Assembly (NCBI RefSeq): GCF_014650715.1
Contig: NZ_BMVM01000001.1
Location: 744,001 to 808,000, forward strand
Direction: 5' to 3'
Source of the DNA: Streptomyces bluensis
GTDB taxonomy: Bacteria; Actinomycetota; Actinomycetes; Streptomycetales; Streptomycetaceae
DNA: 64,000 nucleotides
Of this stretch, positions 41,043 through 49,455 are shown in pieces (the stretch's first letter is position 1; every line of letters starts with the position of its first letter). A model generated the notes under the pieces. The model was not told the origin of the DNA, did no database searches, and saw nothing but the letters and a program-made list of their open reading frames with translations. The translations under genes and the position numbers were made by a program.

Positions 41043-42647
41043 TCAGCAGCCGTCACTGTCCTCCGTCAGCACGCCCTGCACGGTGACCAGAGAACGGTCG
41101 TAGCAGCCGCCCGACCCGAACAGCCGGTAGCGCTCGCTGGTCGTGCCGACCGCATGACGCTGGTCGCGGGGCACATTCGCCGTATACGTGGCGTCACCCG
41201 TGTAGGTGTCGTCCGATCGGGACCACGCGGTGCGCCGCCCGCCGCGTGTCTCAGTCGTCGCTGCCTGGTCGCCGAGGGTCAGAACGGTCCGCAGCCGGTC
41301 ACCCGCGCCAAGGGTCGTCGTGCCGTCCATCGTGTACGTCCGGTGTGCCCGCGTGGTCCGTGCCGGTCCCTGTCCCTCCACCGTGACCGTCTCGTTGTCG
41401 GTCCAGGTCGCCTTCAGCGCGTCGGGGTTCTCGCCGTCCGCCCAGGTGTGGACGGAGGTGTTCGTCAGCTCCCGGCTCACGGTGGTCGCCACTCGTCCGT
41501 GTGAGGTGTTCACGTACCCGGCGACCGTCAGCCGGTGGCCGCCCTCGGTGTCGAGACGGTGCCCGGAACCCGGTGTGTAGGTCGAGGAGTTGGCGAGGTC
41601 ACCCGCCCTGACCTTGGTGAGCGCACCACTGACGTACGTGCTCTTGGCGTCCTGCCAGACGAGGACGTTGACCGGGGTGCTCCAGCCCGACTGACCCTCG
41701 GGGACTCCGACGACCGAGACCTCCACCCGGTGCGGGCGGCCGTCGTTGAGGAGCCCCGCGAACGGGGTGAGGTCGTACTCGACGGGTTTGATGTCGAAGG
41801 CGCGGGGGCCCGGAACCACGTACCAGAGGAACGGGTTGGACCAGCCGCCCGTCCACACGGTGGGGAACGGCGCGGCGATGCCCGCCAGTTGACCGTCCAC
41901 CGTGATCTGCACCTCGCGGTACGGCCCGTCGTCCGCCTTGCAGGAGTACGGCGCCGGTTCGGGCACTGTCAGATACCAGTACTCCTCGCAGCCGCCGCCG
42001 GAGCCGGTGGCGTACACCTCGGCGACGATGCGTTCGCTGTTGCGGGGCGTGGTGAGGGTGCCGTCCTGAAGGGTGAGGACCCGGTCGGGTGTCTTCGTCG
42101 CCTCCGGCCCGCCCGCGTAGAAGGTCAGTGTGACCTTGACGTCGATGATGCCCGTGTACGTGTCGTCGACAACGTTGCCGATCAGCATGTCCACGGGCTG
42201 TGCGGTGCGCAGCGTGTCGCTGTAGCGCGTGATGTCCTTCTCGACGGACCACTCGATGCCGTCGGGCGAGGGCTGCGGCGTCGACGTGCGGAAGACCTCG
42301 ACGCCGCCTATGTGCAGATAGCCGAGGCGGTCGTACTGGCGGCCCTTGACCTTGCCGTCGAGGCGGAGGACGACCTTGCTCCAGCGGTCGCCGCATGCGC
42401 GCGGGGGCGCGTACTCCCCCTTGTACGGCGTGAAGTCCTTGAACTGCGCTTCGGCGACCGTGACTTCGCAGGAGGGGCCGCCGGGCTTCGTGACCGGCGG
42501 TGCGGCGGTGACCGGGTCGTGCCAGTCGGTGCCGAACTCGGCGGGGATGTCGGCGGAGGAGGCCGACTGTGCGGGGCTCGCTCCCAGGAGGGTGCTCGCC
42601 AGGAGGGTCGCTCCGGCGAGCATGGACATGATAATCCTGCTTCTCAT
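41043..42647 (-). CDS. Secreted PNGase A-like peptide-N-glycosidase family protein
   Basis: 534 residues from ATG at 42647, with a signal peptide to about residue 29 (ASPAQSAS). The mature protein matches the peptide-N4-(N-acetyl-beta-glucosaminyl)asparagine amidase A family: 'LRLDGKVKGRQYDRLGYLHIGGVEVFRTSTPQP' in parts, 'IEWSVEKDITRYSDTLRTAQPVDMLIGNVVDDTYTGIIDVKV', 'YWYLTVPEPAPYSCKADDGPYREVQITVDGQLAG' and 'WTGGWSNPFLWYVVPG'. Plant PNGase A releases N-glycans from glycoproteins. In a soil organism it would release sugars from plant or fungal glycoproteins. It stands alone upstream of the L,D-transpeptidase, 79 bases apart, and both are minus strand. Confidence 0.85.
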   Translation of the reverse strand: MRSRIIMSMLAGATLLASTLLGASPAQSASSADIPAEFGTDWHDPVTAAPPVTKPGGPSCEVTVAEAQFKDFTPYKGEYAPPRACGDRWSKVVLRLDGKVKGRQYDRLGYLHIGGVEVFRTSTPQPSPDGIEWSVEKDITRYSDTLRTAQPVDMLIGNVVDDTYTGIIDVKVTLTFYAGGPEATKTPDRVLTLQDGTLTTPRNSERIVAEVYATGSGGGCEEYWYLTVPEPAPYSCKADDGPYREVQITVDGQLAGIAAPFPTVWTGGWSNPFLWYVVPGPRAFDIKPVEYDLTPFAGLLNDGRPHRVEVSVVGVPEGQSGWSTPVNVLVWQDAKSTYVSGALTKVRAGDLANSSTYTPGSGHRLDTEGGHRLTVAGYVNTSHGRVATTVSRELTNTSVHTWADGENPDALKATWTDNETVTVEGQGPARTTRAHRTYTMDGTTTLGAGDRLRTVLTLGDQAATTETRGGRRTAWSRSDDTYTGDATYTANVPRDQRHAVGTTSERYRLFGSGGCYDRSLVTVQGVLTEDSDGC

Positions 42648-42726
42648 GGCGGTGTTCTACGGGGAGTTGGCCCGGACCGCAATGAGACCTCAGGTCACAT
42701 GAGCACCCGACGCCCCCTCGGGTCTC

Positions 42727-43488
42727 TCATGCCTTCAGCTCCGCCTTGTCCCCCATGACGATCATGGGGTGCTGGGCCGGGTCGAGGGTCCGCAGCAGGT
42801 ACTCCATGCCCGACTTGGACAGGCTCACGCAGGCGGACGTTCCGCTGCCGTGGTCCATGTGCAGCCAGATGCTGCCGCCCTTCGACTGGCCCTGAGGGCG
42901 GGTGGGGTCGTTGGGCGAGGTGCCCTTGACGCGGTTGTAGTCGATGGCGATGACGTAGTCGAAGTCGTGCCAGTGCGACTTGGCCCAGTAGCGCGGCGCC
43001 TGGAAGGACGCGGACCGGGTGTACGGGAGCTTCGCGCCGGGGTCGGCGAGGACTCCGCCCGCGTCACTGAGCGAGAACACGCCGACGGGGCTGCGCTTGT
43101 CGCCCTCACGGTGGTTCGTGGTCCAGCCCTTCTTGCCGTTGTGGCCCTGCCAGCTGCGGGTCTTGTCCCACGTGGAGCCGTTCTTCGTGTAGAGCACGAC
43201 CGTGGCGTCGGCGTCGTCCTTGCCTTCGCCGTAGACGGCCACCACCTGTCGGGAGTTGGCCGGTATCCGCTTCTGCAGTCGGTCACTGACGTCCGGAATG
43301 CTCTTGAGGTCGGTGGTGCGCGCTTTGGGCTGCGCTGCCTTGCCTCCCGGGCTCGCGTCTGCCGTGGCTCCGCTGTCCCCGCCCGAACCGCCGCACGCCG
43401 CCAGGGACATCACCATCACACCGCAGACCACTGCCGCGACCCGCGTGCGCTTCGCGCCGCTCGCACCGCCTGTTCCCATGCCGTCCAT
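42727..43488 (-). CDS. L,D-transpeptidase family lipoprotein (YkuD-like)
   Basis: 253 residues from ATG at 43488 (43479 is an in-frame alternative). The lipobox is LAAC with Cys32. The catalytic region reads 'SIWLHMDHGSGTSACVSL' with candidate nucleophile Cys220 and His210/His213, the arrangement of YkuD-type transpeptidases, although the usual S-x-GC-x-R core is relaxed here to TSACVSL. 'GKKGWTTNHREGDKRSPVGVFSLSDAGG' is also typical. Such proteins can crosslink peptidoglycan or only bind it. Divergent from the ABC exporter pair, with a palindrome between them. Confidence 0.8.
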   Translation of the reverse strand: MDGMGTGGASGAKRTRVAAVVCGVMVMSLAACGGSGGDSGATADASPGGKAAQPKARTTDLKSIPDVSDRLQKRIPANSRQVVAVYGEGKDDADATVVLYTKNGSTWDKTRSWQGHNGKKGWTTNHREGDKRSPVGVFSLSDAGGVLADPGAKLPYTRSASFQAPRYWAKSHWHDFDYVIAIDYNRVKGTSPNDPTRPQGQSKGGSIWLHMDHGSGTSACVSLSKSGMEYLLRTLDPAQHPMIVMGDKAELKA

Positions 43489-43570
43489 GGTCGCACCACC
43501 CGACGGACGTCTGCCCGTGCCCCCGGCCTTCGCACCCGTCAGCGGGCAACCGGGCCGGAACTCTGCCTCG

Positions 43571-43593
43571 CGGAGGAAAATCGTTTGCCTCCG
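43571..43593. promoter_or_regulatory. 23-base palindrome in a divergent promoter region
   Basis: The arms CGGAGGAAAA (43571-43580) and TTTGCCTCCG (43584-43593) pair at 9 of 10 positions around the centre TCG. It lies between the divergent L,D-transpeptidase gene (start 43488) and the ABC exporter operon (start 43735) and is a likely operator for one or both. Confidence 0.55.
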
Positions 43594-43734
43594 ACCACGC
43601 AATGACGCGAGCCTTTCACGGTTTGCTGTCGGCGTGCGCTGCCGGTGGCCACCGCTCGTCATGGTCGGTAGCCCGGGTCCGCGCGGGCCTCTCCCCCACT
43701 CCCGCCCCCACCTGACTAGAGCCACTGGGACGTC

Positions 43735-45594
43735 ATGCAGATTCAAGACCTTCCGTATCCCGACCCGGGTCTGCCGGACGCGCGCTCGGGACCCCGATTC
43801 CTGCGGTGGCTCTTCCGGAACCAGCTCGGTGGGCAGCTCAAGGCCCTGGCCTGGGGGCTCCTGCACTTCCTGGCCGTGAGCGGTCTGCCGTTCTGCGTCG
43901 GCCTCGCCGTGCAGGCCGTGGTCGACCGCTCCGGCAGCCGGCTGGCGCTGACCGGTGGGCTGATGGCTCTCTGCGCTGCGGGAATCGCGCTGGGTGACAC
44001 CTTCCTGCACCGGTCCGCCGTCACCAACTGGATCACCGCCGCCGCCCGCGTGCAGCAGCTGCTGGCCCGTAAGACGGCCCTGCTGGGCTCGGCGCTGACA
44101 CGACGGGTGGCGGCCGGTGAGGTCGTCGCGGTCTCCACGGGGGACGTCGAGAAGATCGGCTGGTTCGTGGAGGCCGTGTCGCGGTTCACCGCGGCCGCGC
44201 TCACCGTGGTGCTGGTCTGCGTCGGCCTGATCGTCTACCAGCCGGCGCTCGGCATCGTCGTCGCCGTGGGCGTCCCCCTCCTCGCACTCGCCGTGCTGCC
44301 GCTGCTGCCCAAGGCGACCCGGCGCGCCGACCAACAGCGAGAGAAGGCGGGCCGCGCCACCGAACTGGCCTCGGACACGGTCGCGGGCCTGCGGGTGCTG
44401 CGCGGCATCGGCGGCGAGGAGCTGTTCCTGGAACGCTACCGCCGGGCCTCGCAGGAGGTCCGCCACGCGGCCGTGCGCAGCGCCCGGATGTGGGCGCTCA
44501 TCGCCGCGATTCAGGTGCTGTTGCCCGGTCTGCTGATGATCGCGGTCGTCTGGTACGGCGTGCACCTGGCCCGCGAGGGCCGGATCACCGTAGGTGAACT
44601 CGTCACCGTGTACAGCTCGGTCATGTTGCTGACGTATCCGCTGCGGCACTTCGAGGAGATCGCGATGGCGTACTCCTTCTCACGGCCGTCCGCCAAAAGG
44701 GCCGCCCGGGTGCTGTCGCTGAAGCGCGCCACGGACATCGACGGGTCACGGGAGGCCCTCGTACCGTCCGGCGACCTGTACGACCCCTCGACCGGGCTCC
44801 TCGCCCCCGCCGGCCGGCTCACCGCAGTGGTGTGCGGTGACCCGGACGCGGCGGGGCTGCTGGCGGAGCGGCTGGGCGGGCATCCGGCCGAGGAGGGCAC
44901 ATCGGTCCTGCTGGGCGGTGTACCGCTCGACGAACTGCCGCTCTCCCACGCCCGTACGGCTGTCCTGGTCCAGGACAAGGACCCGGTGCTGCTGTCCGGT
45001 TCGCTGCGCGAGCTGCTCGACGTTCCCGCCTCGGGCGCGGTGAGCACCGACGAGGCGCTGGCCGCAGCGCAGTGCGCAGACGTCCTGGACTCGCTCGCCC
45101 AGGGGTCGCTGGATGCCGAGGACCCGCTGGACACGCGGATCACCGAGCGTGGCCGGTCCCTGTCCGGCGGCCAGCGGCAGCGGCTCGCGCTGGCCCGGTC
45201 GCTGATCACGGACCCGGAGGTGCTCGTCCTGGACGAGCCGACGTCCGCCGTCGACTCGCACACCGAGGCCCGGATCGCCGAGGGCGTCCGGTCGCTGCGC
45301 GCGGCCCGTACGACGGTCGTGTTCACCTCCTCTCCGCTGCTGCTGGACCGTGCCGACCGGGTCGTGCTGCTGCACGACGGGGAGGTCGTGGCCGTGGGCG
45401 TGCACCGTGAGCTGCTGCACAGCGACTCCCGGTACCGGGCGGTCGTGACCCGCGAGACCGCTGACGAGGCCGCGCTGCGCGAGGCCGTGGACAAAGAACG
45501 GGCGGCCGAAGCCGTCCCGCACGGCGAGGAAACCGCCGCCGCACATGGCCCTGCTGCCCGCGGCGTACTGGAAGAGATCGAGGAGACAGCATGA
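43735..45594 (+). CDS. Heterodimeric ABC exporter subunit 1 (Walker A lost, signature intact)
   Basis: 619 residues. Six membrane segments occupy about 35-310. In the ATPase domain the Walker A is degenerate: the segment 'LTAVVCGDPDAAGLLAERLGG' (about 362-382) lacks the G-x4-GK-S/T lysine. The signature LSGGQ at 476-480 and Walker B VLVLDEP at 496-502 are intact, followed by the H-loop replaced by 'VFTSSPLLLDRADRVVLL'. The C-terminus is an Ala/Glu tail. It overlaps the start of subunit 2 by 4 bases (ATGA). As in other asymmetric exporters, it should supply the signature motif to the ATP site bound by its partner. Confidence 0.9.
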   Translation: MQIQDLPYPDPGLPDARSGPRFLRWLFRNQLGGQLKALAWGLLHFLAVSGLPFCVGLAVQAVVDRSGSRLALTGGLMALCAAGIALGDTFLHRSAVTNWITAAARVQQLLARKTALLGSALTRRVAAGEVVAVSTGDVEKIGWFVEAVSRFTAAALTVVLVCVGLIVYQPALGIVVAVGVPLLALAVLPLLPKATRRADQQREKAGRATELASDTVAGLRVLRGIGGEELFLERYRRASQEVRHAAVRSARMWALIAAIQVLLPGLLMIAVVWYGVHLAREGRITVGELVTVYSSVMLLTYPLRHFEEIAMAYSFSRPSAKRAARVLSLKRATDIDGSREALVPSGDLYDPSTGLLAPAGRLTAVVCGDPDAAGLLAERLGGHPAEEGTSVLLGGVPLDELPLSHARTAVLVQDKDPVLLSGSLRELLDVPASGAVSTDEALAAAQCADVLDSLAQGSLDAEDPLDTRITERGRSLSGGQRQRLALARSLITDPEVLVLDEPTSAVDSHTEARIAEGVRSLRAARTTVVFTSSPLLLDRADRVVLLHDGEVVAVGVHRELLHSDSRYRAVVTRETADEAALREAVDKERAAEAVPHGEETAAAHGPAARGVLEEIEETA

Positions 45595-47372
45595 TCGGCG
45601 TGGCGCCACCGGCGTACGACCCGGCCGCCCCGACCACGGCGAGCACCCTGCCCGTGGGCGCGCCCGCGACCGTACGCGCCTATGTGACCGAGCTGTTGCG
45701 CCGGCACCGGCGTGCCTTCGTCCTGCTCGTCACCGTGAACACGGTCGCCGTGGTGGCCTCGATGGCGGGGCCGTGGCTGCTCGGCGGGCTCGTCGAGCGC
45801 GTCTCCGACGGCGCCCGCGAGCTGCACCTGGAGCTCACGGCCGGGCTGTTCCTCGCCGCCCTCGTCGTCCAGGCCGTGTTCGTGCAGCAGGTGCGGCTGC
45901 GCGGGGCCATGCTCGGCGAGCGGATGCTGGCCGATCTGCGCGAGGACTTCCTCGTACGGTCGGTGGGGCTGCCGCCGGGCGTGCTGGAGCGGGCGGGGAC
46001 GGGTGACCTGCTGTCCCGGATCACCACGGACATCGACCGGCTCGCCAACGCGATGCGCGAGGCCGTGCCCCAGCTCGCGATCGGTGTGGTGTGGGCCGGA
46101 CTGCTGCTCGGCGGGCTCGCCGTGACCGCGCCGCCGCTCGCGCCCGCCGTGCTGGTGGCCCTGCCGCTGCTGGTGGTGGGCTGCCGCTGGTACTTCAAGC
46201 GGGCGCCCTCCGCCTACCGGTCGGAGGCCGCCGGGTACGCCGCCGTCGCCGCCGTCCTCGCGGAGACCGTGGACGCGGGCCGCACCGTCGAGGCGCATCG
46301 GCTCGGCGAGCGGCGCATCGCGCTGTCGGAGCGCCGCATCCGGGAGTGGACGGCGTGGGAGCGCTACACCCTGTGGCTGCGTTCGGTGCTCTTTCCCGTC
46401 ATCAACATCACGCATGTCACGGTCCTCGGCTCGGTCCTGATGATCGGCGGCGTGTTCGTGCTGCAGGGGTGGATCGGGATCGGCCAGCTCACGACGGGCG
46501 CGCTCATCGCACAGATGCTCGTCGACCCGGTGGGCCTGATCCTGCGCTGGTACGACGAGCTGCAGGTCGCGCAGGTGTCGCTGGCCCGGCTGGTGGGCGT
46601 GCGCGACATCGAGCCGGACGCCGGTGACGCTGCCGTCACCCCCGACGGGCGCCACGTGCACGCCGATGAGATCCACTTCGGTTACCGCGCAGGCGTCGAC
46701 GTGCTCCGCAAGGTCTCCCTGGAGGTCGTCCCGGGCACCCGGCTCGCCCTGGTCGGCCCGTCCGGTGCGGGCAAGTCCACCCTGGGCAGGCTGCTCGCCG
46801 GGATCTACGCGCCCCGGAACGGCCGCATCACCCTGGGCGGCGCCGAACTGTCCCGCATGCCGGCCGAGGACGTCCGCTCCCATGTGGCACTCGTCAACCA
46901 GGAGCACCACGTCTTCGTGGGCTCCTTGCGTGACAACCTCCTGCTGGCCCGCACGGGTGCGCAGGACGCCGAGCTGTGGGCGGCCCTCGGCGCAGTCGAC
47001 GCGGACGGCTGGGCGCGCGCCCTGGACGAAGGCCTCGACACCGAGGTCGGCTCGGGTGGCCTCGCGCTGACCCCGGCGCAGGCCCAGCAGATCGCGCTGG
47101 CCCGGCTGGTCCTGGCCGACCCGCACACGCTGATCCTGGACGAGGCCACCTCGCTCCTCGACCCGCGCGCGGCCCGCCACCTCGAACGCTCCCTCGCCCG
47201 CGTCCTCGACGGCCGCACCGTCGTGGCCATCGCCCACCGCCTGCACACCGCGCACGACGCCGATGTCATCGCCGTCGTCGAGGACGGCCGCATCACCGAG
47301 TTGGGCAGCCATGACCAGTTGGTCGCGGCGGACGGGGCGTACGCGGCGCTGTGGAGGTCCTGGCACGGGTGA
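45591..47372 (+). CDS. Heterodimeric ABC exporter subunit 2 (Walker A intact, signature lost)
   Basis: 593 residues, coupled to subunit 1 by an ATGA overlap. Six membrane segments lie in about 40-320. Walker A GPSGAGKS at 389-396 and Walker B 'HTLILDEATSLLDP' near 511-524 are intact, and the H-loop is normal ('VVAIAHRLHTAHDADVI'). The signature is degenerate: where LSGGQ is expected the chain reads LTPAQAQQ at 493-500. Its Walker A combined with the partner's LSGGQ gives one competent ATP site; the other composite site lacks both a Walker lysine and a signature. Substrate unknown. Confidence 0.9.
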   Translation: MIGVAPPAYDPAAPTTASTLPVGAPATVRAYVTELLRRHRRAFVLLVTVNTVAVVASMAGPWLLGGLVERVSDGARELHLELTAGLFLAALVVQAVFVQQVRLRGAMLGERMLADLREDFLVRSVGLPPGVLERAGTGDLLSRITTDIDRLANAMREAVPQLAIGVVWAGLLLGGLAVTAPPLAPAVLVALPLLVVGCRWYFKRAPSAYRSEAAGYAAVAAVLAETVDAGRTVEAHRLGERRIALSERRIREWTAWERYTLWLRSVLFPVINITHVTVLGSVLMIGGVFVLQGWIGIGQLTTGALIAQMLVDPVGLILRWYDELQVAQVSLARLVGVRDIEPDAGDAAVTPDGRHVHADEIHFGYRAGVDVLRKVSLEVVPGTRLALVGPSGAGKSTLGRLLAGIYAPRNGRITLGGAELSRMPAEDVRSHVALVNQEHHVFVGSLRDNLLLARTGAQDAELWAALGAVDADGWARALDEGLDTEVGSGGLALTPAQAQQIALARLVLADPHTLILDEATSLLDPRAARHLERSLARVLDGRTVVAIAHRLHTAHDADVIAVVEDGRITELGSHDQLVAADGAYAALWRSWHG

Positions 47373-47383
47373 CGGCACCGGAA

Positions 47384-47409
47384 CACGGGCACCGGCGTCG
47401 GTGCCCGTG
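47384..47409. terminator. Terminator of the ABC exporter operon
   Basis: An 11-base perfect stem (CACGGGCACCG with its complement CGGTGCCCGTG) around the loop gcgt, 11 bases after the subunit 2 stop codon. Confidence 0.75.
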
Positions 47410-47503
47410 CCCGGCGGGCGGGCGAGCCGGGACCGGGATGGACGCGGTCCGCGCGGGTCGGCGGGGGCGCGTACCGGGCACGTGGGCGGGACGCCGGTCA
47501 CTA

Positions 47504-47533
47504 CCGTGCAGGTGGCACGCGCCACCTGCACGG
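47504..47533. promoter_or_regulatory. 13-bp perfect hairpin upstream of DUF5709-rpmE2
   Basis: CCGTGCAGGTGGC (47504-47516) and its exact complement (47521-47533) form a 13-base stem closed by the loop acgc. It lies 100 bases before the GTG of the DUF5709 gene. It could be a second terminator, an operator or a leader-RNA structure. Confidence 0.5.
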
Positions 47534-47633
47534 CACCACTGAAAAGCCATGGTCGCTGCCGTTGCACGGTGCCGAAGCCGAGTGGAACGCTGGAGGTGAC
47601 ACCGGGCCCCCGTCCCACCAACTGGAGGAAGCC

Positions 47634-48104
47634 GTGGACAGCACCGAAGGATGGGGGGACGACGTCTACCAGCCCGACGCATCCGACATCCAGGAAGACT
47701 CCGGACTGCTGGACTCCGAGGACACCCTGGAGACGGACGGGGTCGCCGATCCGCTGGACCGGGGCTGGTCACCCCCGGAGCGGCCGTGGGCGGTGGAAAG
47801 CACCGGTGTGACCGCCGCCGAGCGTCAACGGGGCGAGACCCTGGAGCAGCGGCTCTCCGAAGAACAGCCGGACATCCGAGCCCCCGACGGAGACGACATC
47901 GGCGACTGTCAGGGCACCGACGGCGAACCCCTGGACAACGAGGTGGGTGACGCCCGCTCCGGCCGTCTCGTCGCCCCCGACGAGGGCGCGCACGAAGACG
48001 AGGAGAGCGGTCTGGTCGCCACCGACGTGGGCATCGACGGTGCGGCGGCGTCGGCCGAGGAGGCCGCGATGCACATCGTCGACGAGGACAACCCGTCCGG
48101 CTGA
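47634..48104 (+). CDS. DUF5709 domain protein
   Basis: 156 residues from GTG 47634 with GGAGG 6 bases upstream. It is a very acidic, soluble protein typical of the DUF5709 family of actinobacteria: '[28 protein letters not shown]' in parts, '[18 protein letters not shown]' and '[42 protein letters not shown]'. No signal peptide, membrane segment or catalytic motif is seen, and no function is established. It lies 25 bases before rpmE2 and may share its transcript. Confidence 0.82.
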   Translation: MDSTEGWGDDVYQPDASDIQEDSGLLDSEDTLETDGVADPLDRGWSPPERPWAVESTGVTAAERQRGETLEQRLSEEQPDIRAPDGDDIGDCQGTDGEPLDNEVGDARSGRLVAPDEGAHEDEESGLVATDVGIDGAAASAEEAAMHIVDEDNPSG

Positions 48105-48129
48105 CGCCGCCCTCCCGCGAAGGAGCACC

Positions 48130-48384
48130 ATGCAGCAGGACAAGCACCCCGACTACCACTCCGTGGTCTTCCGCGACCGCGCCGCCGGCTACGCCTTCCT
48201 CACCCGGTCGACCGCCACCAGCGACCAGACCATCGAGTGGGACGACGGCGAGACGTACCCGGTCGTCGATGTCGAGATCTCCTCGGAGAGCCACCCCTTC
48301 TACACGGGCAGGGCGCGGACCGTGGACTCCGAGGGCCGCATCGCCCGGTTCGAGCGGCGTTACGGCGGCGGTGGCACAGCCTGA
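48130..48384 (+). CDS. rpmE2: 50S ribosomal protein L31 type B (zinc-independent)
   Basis: 84 residues, ATG with AAGGAG upstream. The sequence '[20 protein letters not shown]' at the start and '[24 protein letters not shown]' in the middle are diagnostic for RpmE2. It contains no Cys, so it lacks the CxxC zinc site of the type A paralogue and can replace it when zinc is scarce. In streptomycetes rpmE2 is normally under Zur control; I saw no obvious Zur box directly upstream, perhaps because transcription starts before the DUF5709 gene. Confidence 0.95.
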   Translation: MQQDKHPDYHSVVFRDRAAGYAFLTRSTATSDQTIEWDDGETYPVVDVEISSESHPFYTGRARTVDSEGRIARFERRYGGGGTA

Positions 48385-48393
48385 GACGGCCCG

Positions 48394-48427
48394 GGGCGCC
48401 GGCTGGGGGCAAGGCCTTCGGGCGCCC
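48394..48427. terminator. Convergent terminator hairpin after rpmE2
   Basis: GGGCGCC (48394-48400) and GGCGCCC (48421-48427) form a 7-base stem with a 20-base loop, just after the rpmE2 stop and before the convergent hydrolase gene. Confidence 0.5.
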
Positions 48428-48518
48428 GGCGGCCAGGCTGGAGCCCGCGAGCCCGGGAGCGGCGACCCGTCGGTCCGCGCCGCCCGGTCGGGCCCCTCAC
48501 TCAGATGAGTTTCAGCTC

Positions 48519-49310
48519 TCAGACGAAGTTCAGCGCCGCCGCGCAGCCCACTCCCCCGAGAAGCATGAACACCGGCATCAGCACCTTCAGCTCGACCCAG
48601 CTTCCGGCGCGGAACCGCATGGCCTTCGGTGGGCCCACGGGGTACCAGCGCTTGCGGCCCACGGGTATGGGCCACAGGATCGGGCAGCCGGAGATCGTCA
48701 GCGCGTCCCCAAGATCGTGCACCAGGGCGCCGAGGAGGACGGGCAGCCCAAGCCACAGGTACTCCTGCCCCGGCGCGGTGAACAGCCAGTCCGCCCCGCT
48801 GCCCGGCTGGTCGAGTATGTCCGCGAGGATCCAGGCGCTGGTGGCGGCCAGCAGCCACACCAGGACATCGCTGCTGGGCCGGGCCGCACGCCACAGCAGC
48901 CCTTCGATGGCGAGCACCATGTGGACGAAGAGGATGGCCAGCACCGCCCACCGGCCCCCGGCCATCGCCGCGACGGCGAAGCCGGCGCCGATCAGCACCG
49001 CCCACAGCCAGGTGTGCGTCAACGTGCGGTGCCCGCCGGAGCGACGCGGGTCGCCCGGCTTCCTCGTCGCCTTGTAGACGGCGTACGAGAGCTTGTCGAC
49101 GATCTCGCACAGCCAGCGCGAGAGAGGACCGAAGGACCGGGAGATGGTGGCCGCCTTGTGGTCCAGGTCCGGGGCGAGCGCGGCGCCCGCACAGACCAGC
49201 GAACCGATCAGCAGGACCGGCCAGGGCATCGTGTGCCCTGCCGCTGCGGCAGCCGCCCCGACGCCGAGCCAGGCCGCGGCCCCCGACAGTGAGTGTGCTG
49301 GTCCCATCAT
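48519..49310 (-). CDS. YdjM-like membrane-bound metal-dependent hydrolase (DUF457)
   Basis: 263 residues from ATG at 49310 (an ATG one codon later is equivalent). The sequence shows 'PAHSLSGAAAWLGV', 'APDLDHKAAT' and 'GGHRTLTHTWLW', the His/Asp pattern of the LexA-regulated inner membrane hydrolase family, along with several membrane segments. 'PVLLGALVHDLGDALTISGCPILWPI' is a typical later motif. Its substrate and role are not established; in E. coli YdjM is part of the SOS response. Divergent from the helicase gene. Confidence 0.88.
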   Translation of the reverse strand: MMGPAHSLSGAAAWLGVGAAAAAAGHTMPWPVLLIGSLVCAGAALAPDLDHKAATISRSFGPLSRWLCEIVDKLSYAVYKATRKPGDPRRSGGHRTLTHTWLWAVLIGAGFAVAAMAGGRWAVLAILFVHMVLAIEGLLWRAARPSSDVLVWLLAATSAWILADILDQPGSGADWLFTAPGQEYLWLGLPVLLGALVHDLGDALTISGCPILWPIPVGRKRWYPVGPPKAMRFRAGSWVELKVLMPVFMLLGGVGCAAALNFV

Positions 49311-49401
49311 GGCCGCGTCCCGCCCCATTCCCGTTGTGCCGCTGCCCAGTTGTCAGAGTGCTCTGACACTCCGTCGGCGCCACAGCGTAGCGTTCATGAT
49401 C

Positions 49402-49430
49402 TTGGCACTCGCAGCCGATTCCCCTATCAG
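49402..49430 (+). promoter_or_regulatory. Candidate promoter of the Ski2-like helicase gene
   Basis: TTGGCA (49402-49407) and TATCAG (49425-49430) are separated by 17 bases, placing the transcription start about 19 bases before the GTG start codon. Confidence 0.4.
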
Positions 49431-49455
49431 GTGGGACGGCAGGCAAGATGGGTGC

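Noticed and set aside
44511..47621. A 1036-codon open frame on the minus strand
   Set aside because: It lies antisense to two clear ABC exporter genes and has an Arg/Pro/His/Gly-rich composition typical of antisense frames in high-GC DNA. No domain was recognised.
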